64,000 nt of DNA, taken from assembly GCF_016859285.1 (NCBI RefSeq), contig NC_053411.1, forward strand, positions 2,357,501 to 2,421,500, given 5' to 3'. The translations under genes were made by a program, and so were the position numbers. Origin of the DNA: Xiphias gladius. Taxonomy: Eukaryota; Chordata; Actinopteri; Istiophoriformes; Xiphiidae. The notes under the pieces are model-generated. The model was not told the origin of the DNA and ran no database searches. It was given only the letters and a program-made list of their open reading frames with translations. This document shows, one piece after another, positions 36,701-46,989 of this stretch. Each line of letters starts with the position of its first letter. Within the stretch, counting starts at the first letter, position 1.

Positions 36701-38733
36701 TTCTCCTACTGTATATTTTTTTTATAGTGTATTGACCCTTACAGTAACATCACAATGATAGTTTCAAATGTGAGCATTTTTTACACTTTCATCTGACACT
36801 TTTTTTATGTGCACATTATTATCACAGTGGTAGTGGTGGAAAAAATGTTTCCTCCAACAACCATTATGCACGACTATTAGGGCTGCAACTAATGGTTATT
36901 TTCATCATCAATTAATCTGATGACTATTTTTTCATTTATCGTTTTAGCTACAAAATGACAGTATATTGCCCGTTATAATTTCCCAGAGTTCAAGGTGACG
37001 TCTTCAAATGTTTAATTTTGTGTGACCAACAGTCCAAAATCCAAAGATATTTCAGTTTACTTTGGTGAAAAAGAAAAGCATCAAATCCTCATATTTGGGA
37101 AGCTAGAAACAGCAAATATTTGACATGTTTGTATGTTAAGAATGACAAAACAATTATTCGATTATCACAATAGTATTTTGATAATTTAACTGCACTCATA
37201 ATAGATGAATTTTCTGTCAAATCTAATCATCATTCATTGACTAATTGTAGCAGCTCTAATGACAATATTATTTAATATAGGAAAACTTCCATAAAATAAG
37301 CCAAAAGGTCACATGTTTAGTATTGAGTTTTCTCCTATCATTTATACAAAATAAATAGCCTATAAAAACAGGCAACAATGTATTGACAATAGAGCTGCTT
37401 GTTTCACATGAAGTCATTCAACAGAAAATTCACTGGCAACTCCTGATAACTGGTTAATTATTGAAATCATTTTTCAAGTAAAACAGCCAAAAACTTGATT
37501 GTTCCAGGTTCTCAATGTGAGAATTGCTGTTTTTCTTAGTCTTATAGTTTAGTACATTGAATAATTTTGATGTATTCAACTGTTGGTTGGACAAAACAAG
37601 ACATCTGATGACATTACGTTGGGCTCTTGGATACTGTGTGCACATTTTTCATGGTTTTCAAATATTTTTTGGCCATGCAATTAATCGATTAATCAAGAAA
37701 ATAATTTGAAGATTAATCAATAATGAAATTCATTATTGGCTGCAGCAGAAATTATGTTTTCTAGACATTTGGAGAATGTATTATTTCACTTATGAATTTA
37801 ATTTAAGTTATGATTTAATTTAGAAAGTCTTGGAAAATGTTATACCTGACCTCGTGCTCTCCTGTTATTTATGACCAGTATGTATATAGATAAGCAAAAA
37901 TGTGATTAGAGCTGAAACAGCGATGTAATCCATTAGTCACTGGGCAGAAAATTCATGGGTCACAAATTCTGATTATCAACTGAAAACCATCTTGCGATGG
38001 GATCACACACCCGTCAACATTCTGATGTTCCAACCCATGAGTACTCTGTAGTCATTACTTCATTATAACATGAGTACTCTGTAGTCATTACTTCATTAAA
38101 ACATGAGTACTCGGTAGTAATTATTACATTATAGCATTAGCACTCAGTAGTTATTACTTCATTATAACATGAGTACTCAGTAGTCATTACTACATTATTA
38201 CATGAATACTCTGTAGTAATTATTACACGAGTACTCAGAAGTCATCACTACATTATTACATGAGTACTCAGTAGTTATTACTGCATTACAACATGAGTAC
38301 TCTGTACTTATTACTGCATTACAACACGAGTACTCTGTAGTCATTACTAAATTATTACATGAGTACTCTGTAGTCATCATTACATTATTACATGAGTACT
38401 CAGTAGACATTACTACATTATTACATAAGTACTCTGTAGTAATTATTACATGAGTACTCAGTAGTCATTACTTCATTATTACATGAGTACTCAGTAGTCA
38501 TTACTTCATTATTACATGAGTACTCAGTACTAATGGATCTGCCCACACCCGTCTTCGATCTCGGCCTTCATTTTGATCTCAACTACACACCTGTGAAGTT
38601 TCGTGACTGTATCTGGCACAGTTGTGACGCTATCATGTTGACAAAATCTGCCCACAGACAGACAGACAGAAAAACATCTGCCAAAGTACAGTAGGTGTCT
38701 CCAGGGCCACATTTTGCCATGATGAAACACAAA

Positions 38734-38774
<41 letters not shown>

Positions 38775-39576
38775 GGTGAAAACAATACCAGCCCCGCGGA
38801 GTTTTCAAGTAATAATGAAAACCCCAGAGGAAAGAAAATACTGGCTCCAGCCTCTCAGCTGTCATACTAACTGTGGGTTTAAGGCTGTCGTTCAGACAGA
38901 ACAGGCTATTTGAACCTGACAGTGAGGGAACTTGTGACAGGCACTTCTCACTGTTTTCTGACATATTCTTCGGATTCATCGACCATGAAAATAACTGACA
39001 GCATCTCAGCCTAATTTACACGCAGGTGATTCCCACATTTGACACTGCATTGACATGAATGGCGTTAAACAAGACATCATGTCTACATGTATATATATAT
39101 ACATATATACATAAACGAGGAATTTATTCCTGTTGTGTGCTGCAGTCAGTGCAGTGTGTCTGTGGTATGAATGTGTCAGCTGGATGATAAGCCTGCAGCC
39201 CGGCACCGAGCCGCTGAGCTGTCATTAGTTCGCTACAAAAAGCCGATTAGCTCCGTAGTGAACCGAGCGGCAGCTGCTTGTACCCGAACGTTTCTGGACT
39301 ATTCAAACAGAACGGGAGAATAACGCACCGCCCTGACCCTTGATATGAACTTGAAAGATAACGGACCCGTGCTAAAGATTCTGATGACGACTCGGGCCTT
39401 CCTCCCTATTGGCCACTGGGCACGATAATAACCGAAGTGTACCGGACAGAGGCGCAGACAATAGCGCAATAAAATCATAAAAGCACAGCTCTTACCCAGA
39501 ACAGGATATTGAATCCAAAAATGAAGTATTTGATGCAGCAGCTGACTTCGTGTCCTTTGAAATGATTCCCCGACAT
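30673..39576 (-). CDS. tspan5: tspan5 (tetraspanin-5), complete, 8 coding exons
   Basis: The joined exons encode 268 residues, the same length as human TSPAN5 and near-identical to it. Layout: cytosolic MSGNHFKGHEVSCCIKYF, TM1 about residues 18-40, TM2 about 62-82 (VVGGVMFILGFAGCIGAL), TM3 about 95-117, large extracellular loop about 118-232, TM4 about 233-257, tail ending AVRASW. The large loop has the CCG motif (residues 153-155) and eight cysteines in all, which marks the TspanC8 subgroup; these proteins escort ADAM10 out of the ER and set its substrates, including Notch. Possible N-glycans lie at N49, N169 and N232. Start ATG is 39576-39574 on the - strand, just inside a CpG-rich block. 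The gene converges on rap1gds1. Whether it is the a or b fish paralogue cannot be told. Confidence 0.97.
30887..31003 (-). CDS. tspan5: tspan5 coding exon 7, apparent GC donor
   Basis: 39 codons, residues 209-247: DSEQKDYINV, KGCVPQFEKWLQDN and the start of TM4 to GVALLQ. To join residues LLQ to IFG in phase, the intron must start with GCCAGT at 30886, so the donor is GC, not GT. The nearest GT (4 nt on) would shift the frame. Confidence 0.92.
31095..31270 (-). repeat. Dispersed teleost repeat fragment in tspan5 intron
   Basis: It contains TTAGCACAAAGACTGGAAGC and AGGGGGACACTG. The same words occur near 51410-51470 and, reversed, at 51840-51900. Edges are approximate. Confidence 0.5.
31812..31859 (-). 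CDS. tspan5: tspan5 coding exon 6 (48 nt)
   Basis: 16 codons, residues 193-208, EDVINTQCGYDIRAKP. Acceptor GTCTCTAG and donor GTAAGT. Confidence 0.95.
32589..32714 (-). CDS. tspan5: tspan5 coding exon 5
   Basis: 42 codons, residues 151-192. It begins WECCGAFGADDWNLNIYFNC with the CCG motif and includes VPFSCCTKDPA. Human has WQCCG; the change is Gln to Glu. Donor GTAGGA. Confidence 0.96.
33871..33911. repeat. Near-perfect 41-bp palindrome
   Basis: Two 20-nt arms, TGTTAGCCAATGCTGTCTCA and its exact reverse complement, are separated by a single A. It lies in the 2-kb tspan5 intron between exons 4 and 5. Confidence 0.9.
34692..34862 (-). CDS. tspan5: tspan5 coding exon 4
   Basis: 57 codons, residues 94-150, FSVFLGIIFFLELTTGVLAF to LIDFTQEY: TM3 and the start of the large loop. 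Acceptor TCTGTTGTAG and donor GTAAGT. Confidence 0.96.
34987..35133 (-). CDS. tspan5: tspan5 coding exon 3
   Basis: 49 codons, residues 45-93, GVLSNISSITDLGGLDPVWL to ENTFLLKF: the small loop and TM2. Acceptor CTTGCTCTAG and donor GTATGT. Confidence 0.96.
35134..36160 (-). other. tspan5 intron 2
   Basis: About 35550-35880 resembles the AGCAGCAG/GATAAACCCACTG dispersed repeat in reverse orientation, with GCATTCAGTGGGTTTATCAG. An AT-rich run lies near 36070-36100. Confidence 0.5.
36161..36211 (-). CDS. tspan5: tspan5 coding exon 2 (51 nt micro-sized exon)
   Basis: It encodes residues 28-44, LLGMALVGIGLWAWSEK, in 17 codons. Acceptor TTTTTGCAG lies above 36211 and donor GTGAGT starts at 36160. 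GIGLWAW is diagnostic of this tetraspanin group. Confidence 0.95.
36878..37256 (+). mobile_element. Non-autonomous DNA element with GGGCTGCAAC / GTAGCAGCTCT ends
   Basis: It begins TAGGGCTGCAACTAATGG and ends GACTAATTGTAGCAGCTCTA, an imperfect inverted pair. The interior has the ATTAATC/GATTATC words typical of a very common fish hAT-like MITE. There is no coding potential. The superfamily is inferred from the ends only. Confidence 0.6.
37380..37745 (-). mobile_element. Second copy of the same element, opposite orientation
   Basis: AATTAATCGATTAATCAAG and TTATTGGCTGCAGCAG at the right match the left end of the neighbouring element in reverse. It is more diverged and its edges are approximate. 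Confidence 0.5.
38035..38530. repeat. 33-bp minisatellite, about 16 copies
   Basis: The unit is CATGAGTACTCTGTAGTCAT followed by TACTTCATTATTA, mostly 33 bp with some 25-bp variants. Most units keep GAGTACTC. The unit length is a multiple of three, so the - strand shows a spurious open frame of repeated TEYSCNN. Confidence 0.92.
38737..38773. repeat. CA microsatellite
   Basis: About 17 CA units. The reverse strand gives a Val-Cys run, not a protein. Confidence 0.95.
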
Positions 39577-39960
39577 GTTTTGAGCATCATCGGCGCAGTG
39601 TCTCTGTGCGAGGAAAAACACGGCCTGCTTCACAGGCTTTGTGTGCGGGAGGGAACAGGTTCAGCGCTCCGGGGATGCATTTCACTTTGTCCGCTTCGAA
39701 TGCGCGACACCGCCGCTTCACCCCCACATCAGGGCCATGCTGAAAGCGGTTCGGGAGCTCGCACGCACACACCCAGCTATAAAAAAAAACCGAAACGGAT
39801 GTTAGCGCAACAAACCGCAGGATAAGAATTCCCCGCTACTCCCTGGGGGGATTGCGCCTACCGGAGGCAGTACCGTGACTGCCGCGGGTCGTCAACGATT
39901 GGCCAGAAAAAGACTTGAAAGACTGGGACTGCGACCAATCAGATCAGAGGAAGTACGCTG
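39190..39960 (-). promoter_or_regulatory. Probable tspan5 promoter / CpG-rich block
   Basis: CpG dinucleotides are dense here compared with the surrounding AT-rich sequence, and the block overlaps the tspan5 start codon. Above the start on the - strand there is a CCAAT word (GGCCAATC at 39897-39904 reversed) and a second CCAAT on the + strand near 39933. The transcription start cannot be fixed from sequence alone. Confidence 0.5.
39496..39576 (-). CDS. tspan5: tspan5 coding exon 1
   Basis: It encodes residues 1-27, MSGNHFKGHEVSCCIKYFIF and on to ILFW. Donor GTAAGA starts at 39495. Phase 0. Confidence 0.95.
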
Positions 39961-40392
39961 CACTTCCTGTGTCTTAGATACAACTTAATAAAACAATAAT
40001 AATAATAATTCTCACGAGCTGCCAATCGAACTATTTTTTTTAGTATTTTTGTTTTAGTCATTCATTTAAGCGTATCAGCCGTATTTCCTGTAATTTTTTC
40101 CAATCTTGTACATTTTTCTATCAAATATTCAATGTCAATACAATATCAAATATTGCCTAAAAATATTGGAATTGGCTTCAAAAACCCAAAATTTGTTAGG
40201 CCTACTTATGATGATAATGATCATCATCATCATCATCATCATTGCTGTCTTCGTCAAGGCTGTGGCCAGGATTTTCGAAGTTGAGGTTATAAGTCTAATG
40301 AGTATCTGTTCAGTTTTTATAAACTTTTATCTAATTACATTATGGTCTGATGTCATGTATGTACGTCTGGTGGAATTTTAACCTCACATGTT

Positions 40393-40395
<3 letters not shown>

Positions 40396-40442
<47 letters not shown>

Positions 40443-40472
40443 TGTGTGTGTGTGTGTGTTTGTGTGTGTGTT
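40396..40472. repeat. TG microsatellite
   Basis: About 38 TG units with a few interruptions. Confidence 0.95.
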
Positions 40473-41049
40473 TCCTAAACTACACTTAAAACGTAATACG
40501 TGTCTTCGCAGAATGTTAACTCCTCTTTTTGTTATTCAATAACCCCTATCTTTTCAGAATTGTTACAGACAACATGACCTCAGTGTTCTGAATGGTAGCT
40601 ACTGCCCTGATAGCGATAATCCTAAAGACATCACAACCAGGACTGTAATAGTGATGTTAGAAATACTGAGGTCATAAACCTAAACTGCTACAGCATAACC
40701 CCACTCACCTAAGAAACTTTGGCAACCCACCAACCAAACTTTGTAAAATATTCTTATTATTTAAAAAAAAAAACCCGAAAACATTCAACTGCTCAGTTAT
40801 ATTTTCTGCATTTTTTCTACCTACATTATTGTCTTGCACTAGGTTAGTAATTCTGGTGGAAAATTACTTTCATCTTATATATTTAGTCTTCTCTCTAAAA
40901 CAGTTTTATTTAGTCCAAAAAGTATTAGAATCTACCTTAAGAACCCAGCATGTGCAATTGGCTATTTGTGTAAATGAACACACACTCTTTATGCCATAAA
41001 GAAAATGTATATCTGAGGAAATGACCTCTTAGGCCTCAGCGGTCGCTAA

Positions 41050-41260
41050 GACAGTGATACCACAGTCCATGTACATGGGGTTAGGTGACTTGGAGACCCT
41101 AAAGTACATGTAGGTGTGGCTGTGAATGTGTCTGTCTATATACATATGTCGATCCTGTAGTCTATGAGAGGTGTCCAGGGTGTACTTCACCTGTCACCCA
41201 GTGCAAGCCCTCCATCCTCAACAGGATGCACAGGTTAGAGAATGGCTGGATGGAATAGTA
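41050..41260 (+). repeat. Degraded fish repeat, shared with 54800-55045
   Basis: It contains CCACAGTCCATGTACATG, CCAGGGTGTACTTCACCTG, CACCCAGTGCAAGCCCTCC and GAATGGCTGGATGG. The region 54800-55045 carries the same module in reverse. Confidence 0.6.
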
Positions 41261-42815
41261 AGAACAAGAATATCAGTAAAACTGTTTCTCAAGCTTTTCC
41301 GCCTTCTGCGCCTGTTCCTTAAGTCCCAAACATTTCATGATTTGCAAATTAATTTATCCGTTATTCTATCCACCAACATGTACATAGAGGGCAAAAACAC
41401 ACACAAGTAGTAAGGTATTTTATACAATGCATCTCATGTACAGATGTTCATATTGTTTGATAACCAAATAAATACCATTAATACAAATATCATCAACATT
41501 ACTACAAACTATTAAACCCACAATATAAATGAATCCATACATTTTCTCTCTCAACAACAGGTCCTGAAGATAGTTTTGGTTTTATTTGTCCAGGTTTTCA
41601 ACTACTGGTGAAATAGTCCACATGGAAAATGTTTCCGTTGTGTTCTTTGGAATAGCCACAGTCACTATTGCTGGGGAGAAATGTTACTATTAAAGATCTA
41701 AAAATGTACTTTTTCATGCAAACAAAACTTCATTCACCTCCATTGTATTGCGTGGAGACAGAAATCTCAGAGATATCTATCACAAAACCTGGACAAGTAA
41801 AACCAGATCATATCTGTACAGTTAGATACTAATACAGGTATGTAGGAACTGTGTTTTTTGTAGTTTTGGTTAACGACAGTACTGATGTCACTAATAATTA
41901 ATGGTAAAAATATTATCATATTATTATAACTGAGGAATGTGGAGTTTTATTTAATTGATGTGACCAATTATTATTTTTATTTCACATTTGATCACTAACT
42001 TTTACTTTGAAAGTTTTCACAGGAAGCATTAGAGCAATTCTGTGTCTAACATACTACATTTGTATCCAGACTTTTTTTTTAATATAAGTATATAATATAA
42101 TATAAGTATATTCCATATTAATGTTACCAATACTGACGTCATTAGTGTCATTTCTAATAAAGACACTAATGCTGATTAATAGATATTGTTATTGATCACT
42201 AACTGTTAGCCGTATTAGCCAATTGTGACACTATTGTTACTTAATTTTAATGTTGTGTTGTAGTTGCTCACTGTGTCCACTGGGGGGAGGTAAACGTTCA
42301 TGATTGTAATACTGACATGACGTGTTAACGCCACCAGTGTCAAGTCAGACATTAAAACACCAACACTTTCAGTGGAAACTTTCAAAATAAGAGATGATGA
42401 CGAAAATGAAACTGCTATTTAAGTTTTTCTCTTCAAAATAATAATCAGAATAATAATAGTGCGTGATGCACTATTGCACTGAAGGAAAATACTTAAACCA
42501 CACAGTAAAGATGCCCGTTACAAGTTCCTCGAGCCCGAAAGTAAAAAAAAAAAAAAAAAATTAAAAAGAAAAAAAAACTTCAGAAGGTAATTTCTATGGA
42601 TTTGAATTTGTCAAGTCTCAAAAACAAAATTTACAAAACTTCCTCCATACCATACCATACCATTATTATATTATTGCTTATTTTGTGGTGGAACATTCTG
42701 AATAATTTCCAACATATCAGAGGCAGATAGAACTGAATGGATTAGATAATTTATAATAAAAATATATCAGCTTTGCATGTAATTTTAATACTGTAGAGTG
42801 GTCCCAGTGACAGAG

Positions 42816-43231
42816 TTAGATGTGGAAGGGGTGTGCTTGGTAAAGCACCAGTAAGGGTTCACTCAGAGAGCCTCTACTCAGACAGTACAGTCTCTGTGTT
42901 AGGGCTTCATGAAGGACCAGACTCCCACTCTCGTCTGTATAACGCAGCTGAAAGCCCACCACCTCCACAGGCTTCATAGCCAGAACAGCTGACACATCAA
43001 ACACATCATATCCAGATGAGGGTCGCTGGTCCAGAGTCAGTAGTCTCTCCTCCAGAGCTGGAGTCTCCTGTAGAGCTCCCTTTGAAGCAGTGACACTGTG
43101 CAGGGTGACAGTTACACTCAGGGGATGGGGATGGAGGGTTTTTCTAAACAGAACCAACTCTGCACCCAGCATGGAAGGGTTCAAACTGCTGACATTGAAC
43201 CAGATCCAGCCTAGAGGAGCCTCATCTGGGC
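42816..43231 (-). CDS. Prodomain gene, exon 2 with stop
   Basis: Acceptor GGCCCACCCAG lies above 43231. It encodes GPDEAPLGWIWFNVSSL to the stop at 42818-42816: 137 residues of arm domain with one N-glycan site (NVS) and a single cysteine near the end (RLYCLSRG). The frame is clean throughout, which argues for selection until recently. Confidence 0.75.
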
Positions 43232-44591
43232 CTGGGTGGGCCATAGATTAAAAGAAAAGGAGAGGATTATTTAAAGCTGATACAAAAATAAAGATGCATT
43301 CCACCAGTTTTACAAATTAAAATCAGTTTGCTTCTCATACGGAGCACTACCTCGCCTGTAAAACAGATGTATAATGTCTTCTGTGGCTCCGAAGGAGCTC
43401 TCAGGAATGAGAGAATAACCCTGATGATTTCACAGGTATTTCCAGACAATCTGCCATTTAATGCTCAATTTGTTATTATAATTTTTTTGCCACTACTTAT
43501 GACAAATAAGATGCACTAAACAATATTCTGCACATATATTGCATTAGCAATGGCTGAAAAACCATTGGGTAATGGGAAAAGTGTTGCTTGTCCCTCAGCT
43601 CTACATAGCTTTTTAGCCTCCTTTAGCTTATTGTTTTGGATCTAGCGCCTGCAAACTTACTGTTTTGGTTCCATCTCAGCGCTCTCATTAACCATAATTC
43701 CTGCAGCAGTTGTCAGGTGTTTTCATAGAAAGCTTTGATAAACCCACTGTGGGCTTTTAGCCCATTGTTAGCAGCTATATAGAGCTAGACAGTGGAGACC
43801 AAAACAAAGGTGATAGAGGGATAGTGAATATTAGACACAGACACCACTCCAAATGAATGCTAATGTTGCTCTATGTCTGTTGCCGGTGTAAGTAAGCAAC
43901 TGTTTGCTAACACGTTACATTAAAACAACTTTATAAGGTGAGCATTCTGTAAAAATCAATGAACACAGCTTTAAAGTACATTAATTTCTTGTATACTTAA
44001 TACGAAAATAGTGCACCATCAACATCAACATTGCATAGTGTATACTTTTAGTAGAGTATCTGGTATTGAGACACTCTCTTTGTCTTCATATCTGGTAGTA
44101 CAACTGCATCTTGCATCTTGCAGTCAAACAGGAACTGCATCACTTTCTGTGATTAGATAGATTTAATAGTAGTAATAATAAGAGTAATAATACTGTGTAA
44201 CGTTGTTGTAGTTAGCAGTAGGCTAATTAGGTATTTGAAAGAAAGGGGTGAAACTAATATAATATCTGCCTTAATCCAAGATAGTCTGTAATTTCAAATC
44301 CTTACCAACAACACTCCGAAAACTCTGCACCAGCGTTCCATCTGATCTCCCAAAGTCTTGAGCCTCCAGTGAGTCCAGACGCTGATAGACCCTCCTCATG
44401 TAGGGATGTGGTTTGACCTGATGGCTCGCAGACACTTTATTGATATGTAGCATTTCCAAAATAGCTTTGTTTAGCTCCTCGTCATCCTCTGCATCTCTGC
44501 GGTGATCCATCAGCAACAAGACTGTGACAGAGCACAGCAGGAGGAAAACCAGTGTTAAATCAAAAAATCCCAGACAGACTCCTCGAACCAT
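42816..44591 (-). CDS. TGF-beta/BMP prodomain-like protein without a ligand domain, 2 exons, 233 aa
   Basis: Two exons join in phase 1. Residues 1-30 hold a hydrophobic signal or anchor (LTLVFLLLCSVTVLLL). Then come an amphipathic segment (NKAILEMLHINKV), the HPYMRRVYQRLDSLEAQD block in the place of the PHYMLDLY motif of BMP prodomains, and VQSFRSVVG at the exon junction, as in BMP2/4. Exon 2 opens with GWIWFNVSSLNPSMLGAELV, the arm-domain strand, and ends SEPLLVLYQAHPFHI then stop, where BMPs have the RPLLVTF strand followed by the furin site and cystine knot. So the prodomain is complete and the ligand is absent. No RXXR site follows and no ligand was seen in the next 3 kb. It could be a prodomain-only gene, a truncated paralogue, or a gene with an unrecognised last exon. 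The exact family member is not known to me. Confidence 0.72.
43232..44305 (-). other. Intron of the prodomain gene
   Basis: About 43600-43955 is a copy of the GATAAACCCACTGTG / AGCAGTTGTCAGG dispersed repeat. Nothing else was recognised. Confidence 0.55.
44306..44591 (-). CDS. Prodomain gene, exon 1
   Basis: ATG at 44591-44589. 95 codons plus one base, then donor GTAAGG from 44305. It encodes the hydrophobic leader, an acidic stretch (DHRRDAEDDEELNK) and the helix/latency-lasso-like part of the prodomain. Confidence 0.75.
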
Positions 44592-46985
44592 TCTGAGTTT
44601 ATTTTATATCTAACCAGTCCGTTATGATCCCGTATCTGTGCTTCTCTTCCTGTCAGAATGCTGGTGAAGTTTCCATCTGGCAGGGTAGTGTAGCAGTGTA
44701 GCAGTCTGTACACTAAGGTATGCAGGAACCACAGGGGCTGTCAGGATTTAGTGAAGCAGTCCCATTCTGAAGCTGAGGAATGTTGCTTCCTTTTGACAAA
44801 CACTCTACCATGGACTGTAATGAGCCACAGTCCTGCACAGCTCTGAACAGACAACCACAGGGCTGATGCACTGACTGGAAAGACATGAGCAACAACTATA
44901 ATGACTGCAGCCTCATGTGTGATACAGCCCTAGTCGACATTACTGGCACCCCTGAATTTTAAGTAAAGAATTTAGAATATCTTCAGATATAAATGCAAAT
45001 TAACCAATTCTGCATCATCTGTATATGTTATACTCAGAGAGTAATACGTATAATGTTCTCATCATCATCAAGCATTCTGATTTTAAAAAAACTGAAAGAA
45101 ATCCAACACAACTCTGTACTACAGTGGAGTATTTGTATTAGTGCCACTGTTTGGGAAAAAAATTCAAAGAAAAACGTTTTAATGTTGTGAGAAGAATGTC
45201 GCCATATCGCGAAAAAGTCCTTCAATTTTGAGAATATCACCGTAAAATGTTGAGAATAAAGTCAAAATTTTACCGAGAAAAGTTGCAATATTTTAACAAT
45301 AGCTTCAGTATCTTGAGATGAGGTTGTAATTTCGTGTGGTGAGGTTGTAAAAATCGTGTTTTTGAAAGAAAAATGTGAGATGTTATGGGAATTGAGTCAT
45401 AGTATTACAAAAAAATAACAAACTTGAAAGAAATAAATCTAACTTCATGATGTTTTCATAAGGCTGCGTTGAACACTATCCTAGAAACCACTAGTCCAAT
45501 TTGACTAAACTGGAAGGGCTGATGCCTTCTGGTACCGTGTTCTGGCATTTAAAGAATACAGAGCTTGCCTGATGGGTGGCTCACATGTTCAGATAGTGTA
45601 GCAACACAGCTGCTTTTTGATCAAACTTACATTTTATTACTTTTGGTTTATTGTTGTTTTTAGTTGAGGGCTCATGCAACGTTTCAACATGTTTACTTTT
45701 TTTAATTTTTAGGGTGATCTTTTTTTTTAAAAAAAAAAAAGAACACTACATAATAATTCACCTTGAGGACATCATTACCTATATTGTTGTGTTACGGCAG
45801 GAATACATGGTTTGTATTATTTTCTCGGGCTAATACTAACCTCTACTGGCTCTCTACAAATCTACAGTCTTGAAATTTCCGTTTAGCAGCGTTGAATTGT
45901 TTTTACATTTGGAGGGAGTTAATCAAAAATGTTGGCTTTTTAAAAATGTTTCTCTTGTATAATAGCTGTGTGGTATACATTGAAATTTGCTTTTTTCCTG
46001 TTATTTCAATAATATTTGCCTATTTTCCAAATTGTAACAAATTTACCAATAAAATAAGTTGATGAATAAATAGAGGATAATAAACGGGCATCAAATAAAG
46101 TAATGTGGCGTGCTATAACAATATGCTGGTGCCACTGAAACTGTCCCTGAATCCCTTCATGCTTGTACTGTATGGAGAGAAATAACTTGAAATGTTCTTT
46201 TTTCTGCACAGAAGTTGATTCTTCCAAGATGGTCACCAGGGTGGTCTAGCCTTACACTCTGGCCCCACTTCATATTTTCATAGCAATAGTTGTATTTTAA
46301 TCACCCCATGTCATACAGTCAGTGTATAAGATTTTTTCTAACAGCATCAGCAGGACACCAGTGCGACACACTGCTCTGTTGTGATCATCTAGTTCATTGG
46401 CGAGGTCAAATGTCAGAGGCTGTGAAGTGGTGCTGACCCGCCAGAACCAGTTCAACATGTTACCATTTGTAATTACTGACATAAACGTCATTTAACACCC
46501 TCAGGCAGTTACTCCAACCCTAGAGTTCATGGCTCATTGAAAAGTACTATACCTCCATCACAGGGATATTCGATGGGGTAAGAACTACGCCAAAGGAACT
46601 GATCTTTATCCAAGTTCCTGCAGTGGGAAAGTGTGGACAGTTTCAGAGTGCTTAACAAAGACCTCAAGGTCCAGGACAAATACAGTCCTGCCTTACAAAG
46701 GCAAACAGCGGTACACAGTACAGGCTACTTTTTGTGAAAGACCAATATTTTTCCAGCTCTTCTGGTCCTAGTCTCTGTTTTTCACATGTACTATTCACAC
46801 TTCTGCTCTATGGTTGTTGAGGGCATGTATCATTTTAAGTACAACAACATTAAGTGTATTTTTCTCCTTAGCTCTTTTCCTTACATTACTGCGCTATTAA
46901 GCCTTTTATCTTTGCCCACTTCTGTACAATAATGACAAACTACCAGGCACTTAGGACAAGACTTTGATCTCAGAGCCCGGTGTTT
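44592..46985. other. Intergenic between the divergent prodomain gene and frem1
   Basis: It should hold the promoter of the prodomain gene. A TATAAAA word lies at about 44600-44608 on the - strand, only about 10-20 nt above its ATG. A T/A-rich tract lies at 45718-45741. A 60-codon - strand frame at 44713-44895 may be leader sequence but has no recognised domain. Confidence 0.45.
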
Positions 46986-46989
46986 GTCT

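Larger units (their letters stand above)
36212..39495 (-). other. tspan5 intron 1, 3.3 kb
   Basis: It is packed with repeats: two oppositely oriented copies of a GGGCTGCAACTA element (36878-37256 and about 37380-37745), a possible third fragment near 37905-37990, the 33-bp minisatellite at 38035-38530, a tail-like repeat at 38545-38690 and a CA microsatellite at 38737-38773. No exon was seen. Confidence 0.6.
39961..42815. other. Intergenic between tspan5 and the prodomain gene
   Basis: It holds an ATC run at 40215-40243, a TG microsatellite (40396-40472), a degraded fish repeat at about 41050-41260 and A-rich tracts at 42542-42577. I looked on the - strand for a TGF-beta ligand domain (cysteine pattern, CGCR-like end) and saw none. 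Confidence 0.55.

Noticed and set aside
38198..38410. Repetitive TEYSCNN protein frame on the - strand
   Set aside because: It is a translation of the 33-bp minisatellite, not a gene.
38530..38979. 149-codon - strand frame with a Val-Cys run
   Set aside because: It crosses a CA microsatellite and a dispersed repeat; no homologous domain was seen.
40215..40243. ATC/ATG-rich run near a 91-codon frame
   Set aside because: Trinucleotide microsatellite; the frame gives only an Ile run.
44713..44895. 60-codon - strand frame with several cysteines upstream of the prodomain gene
   Set aside because: No known domain, no signal peptide and no splice link in phase to the prodomain ATG; probably leader or promoter sequence.
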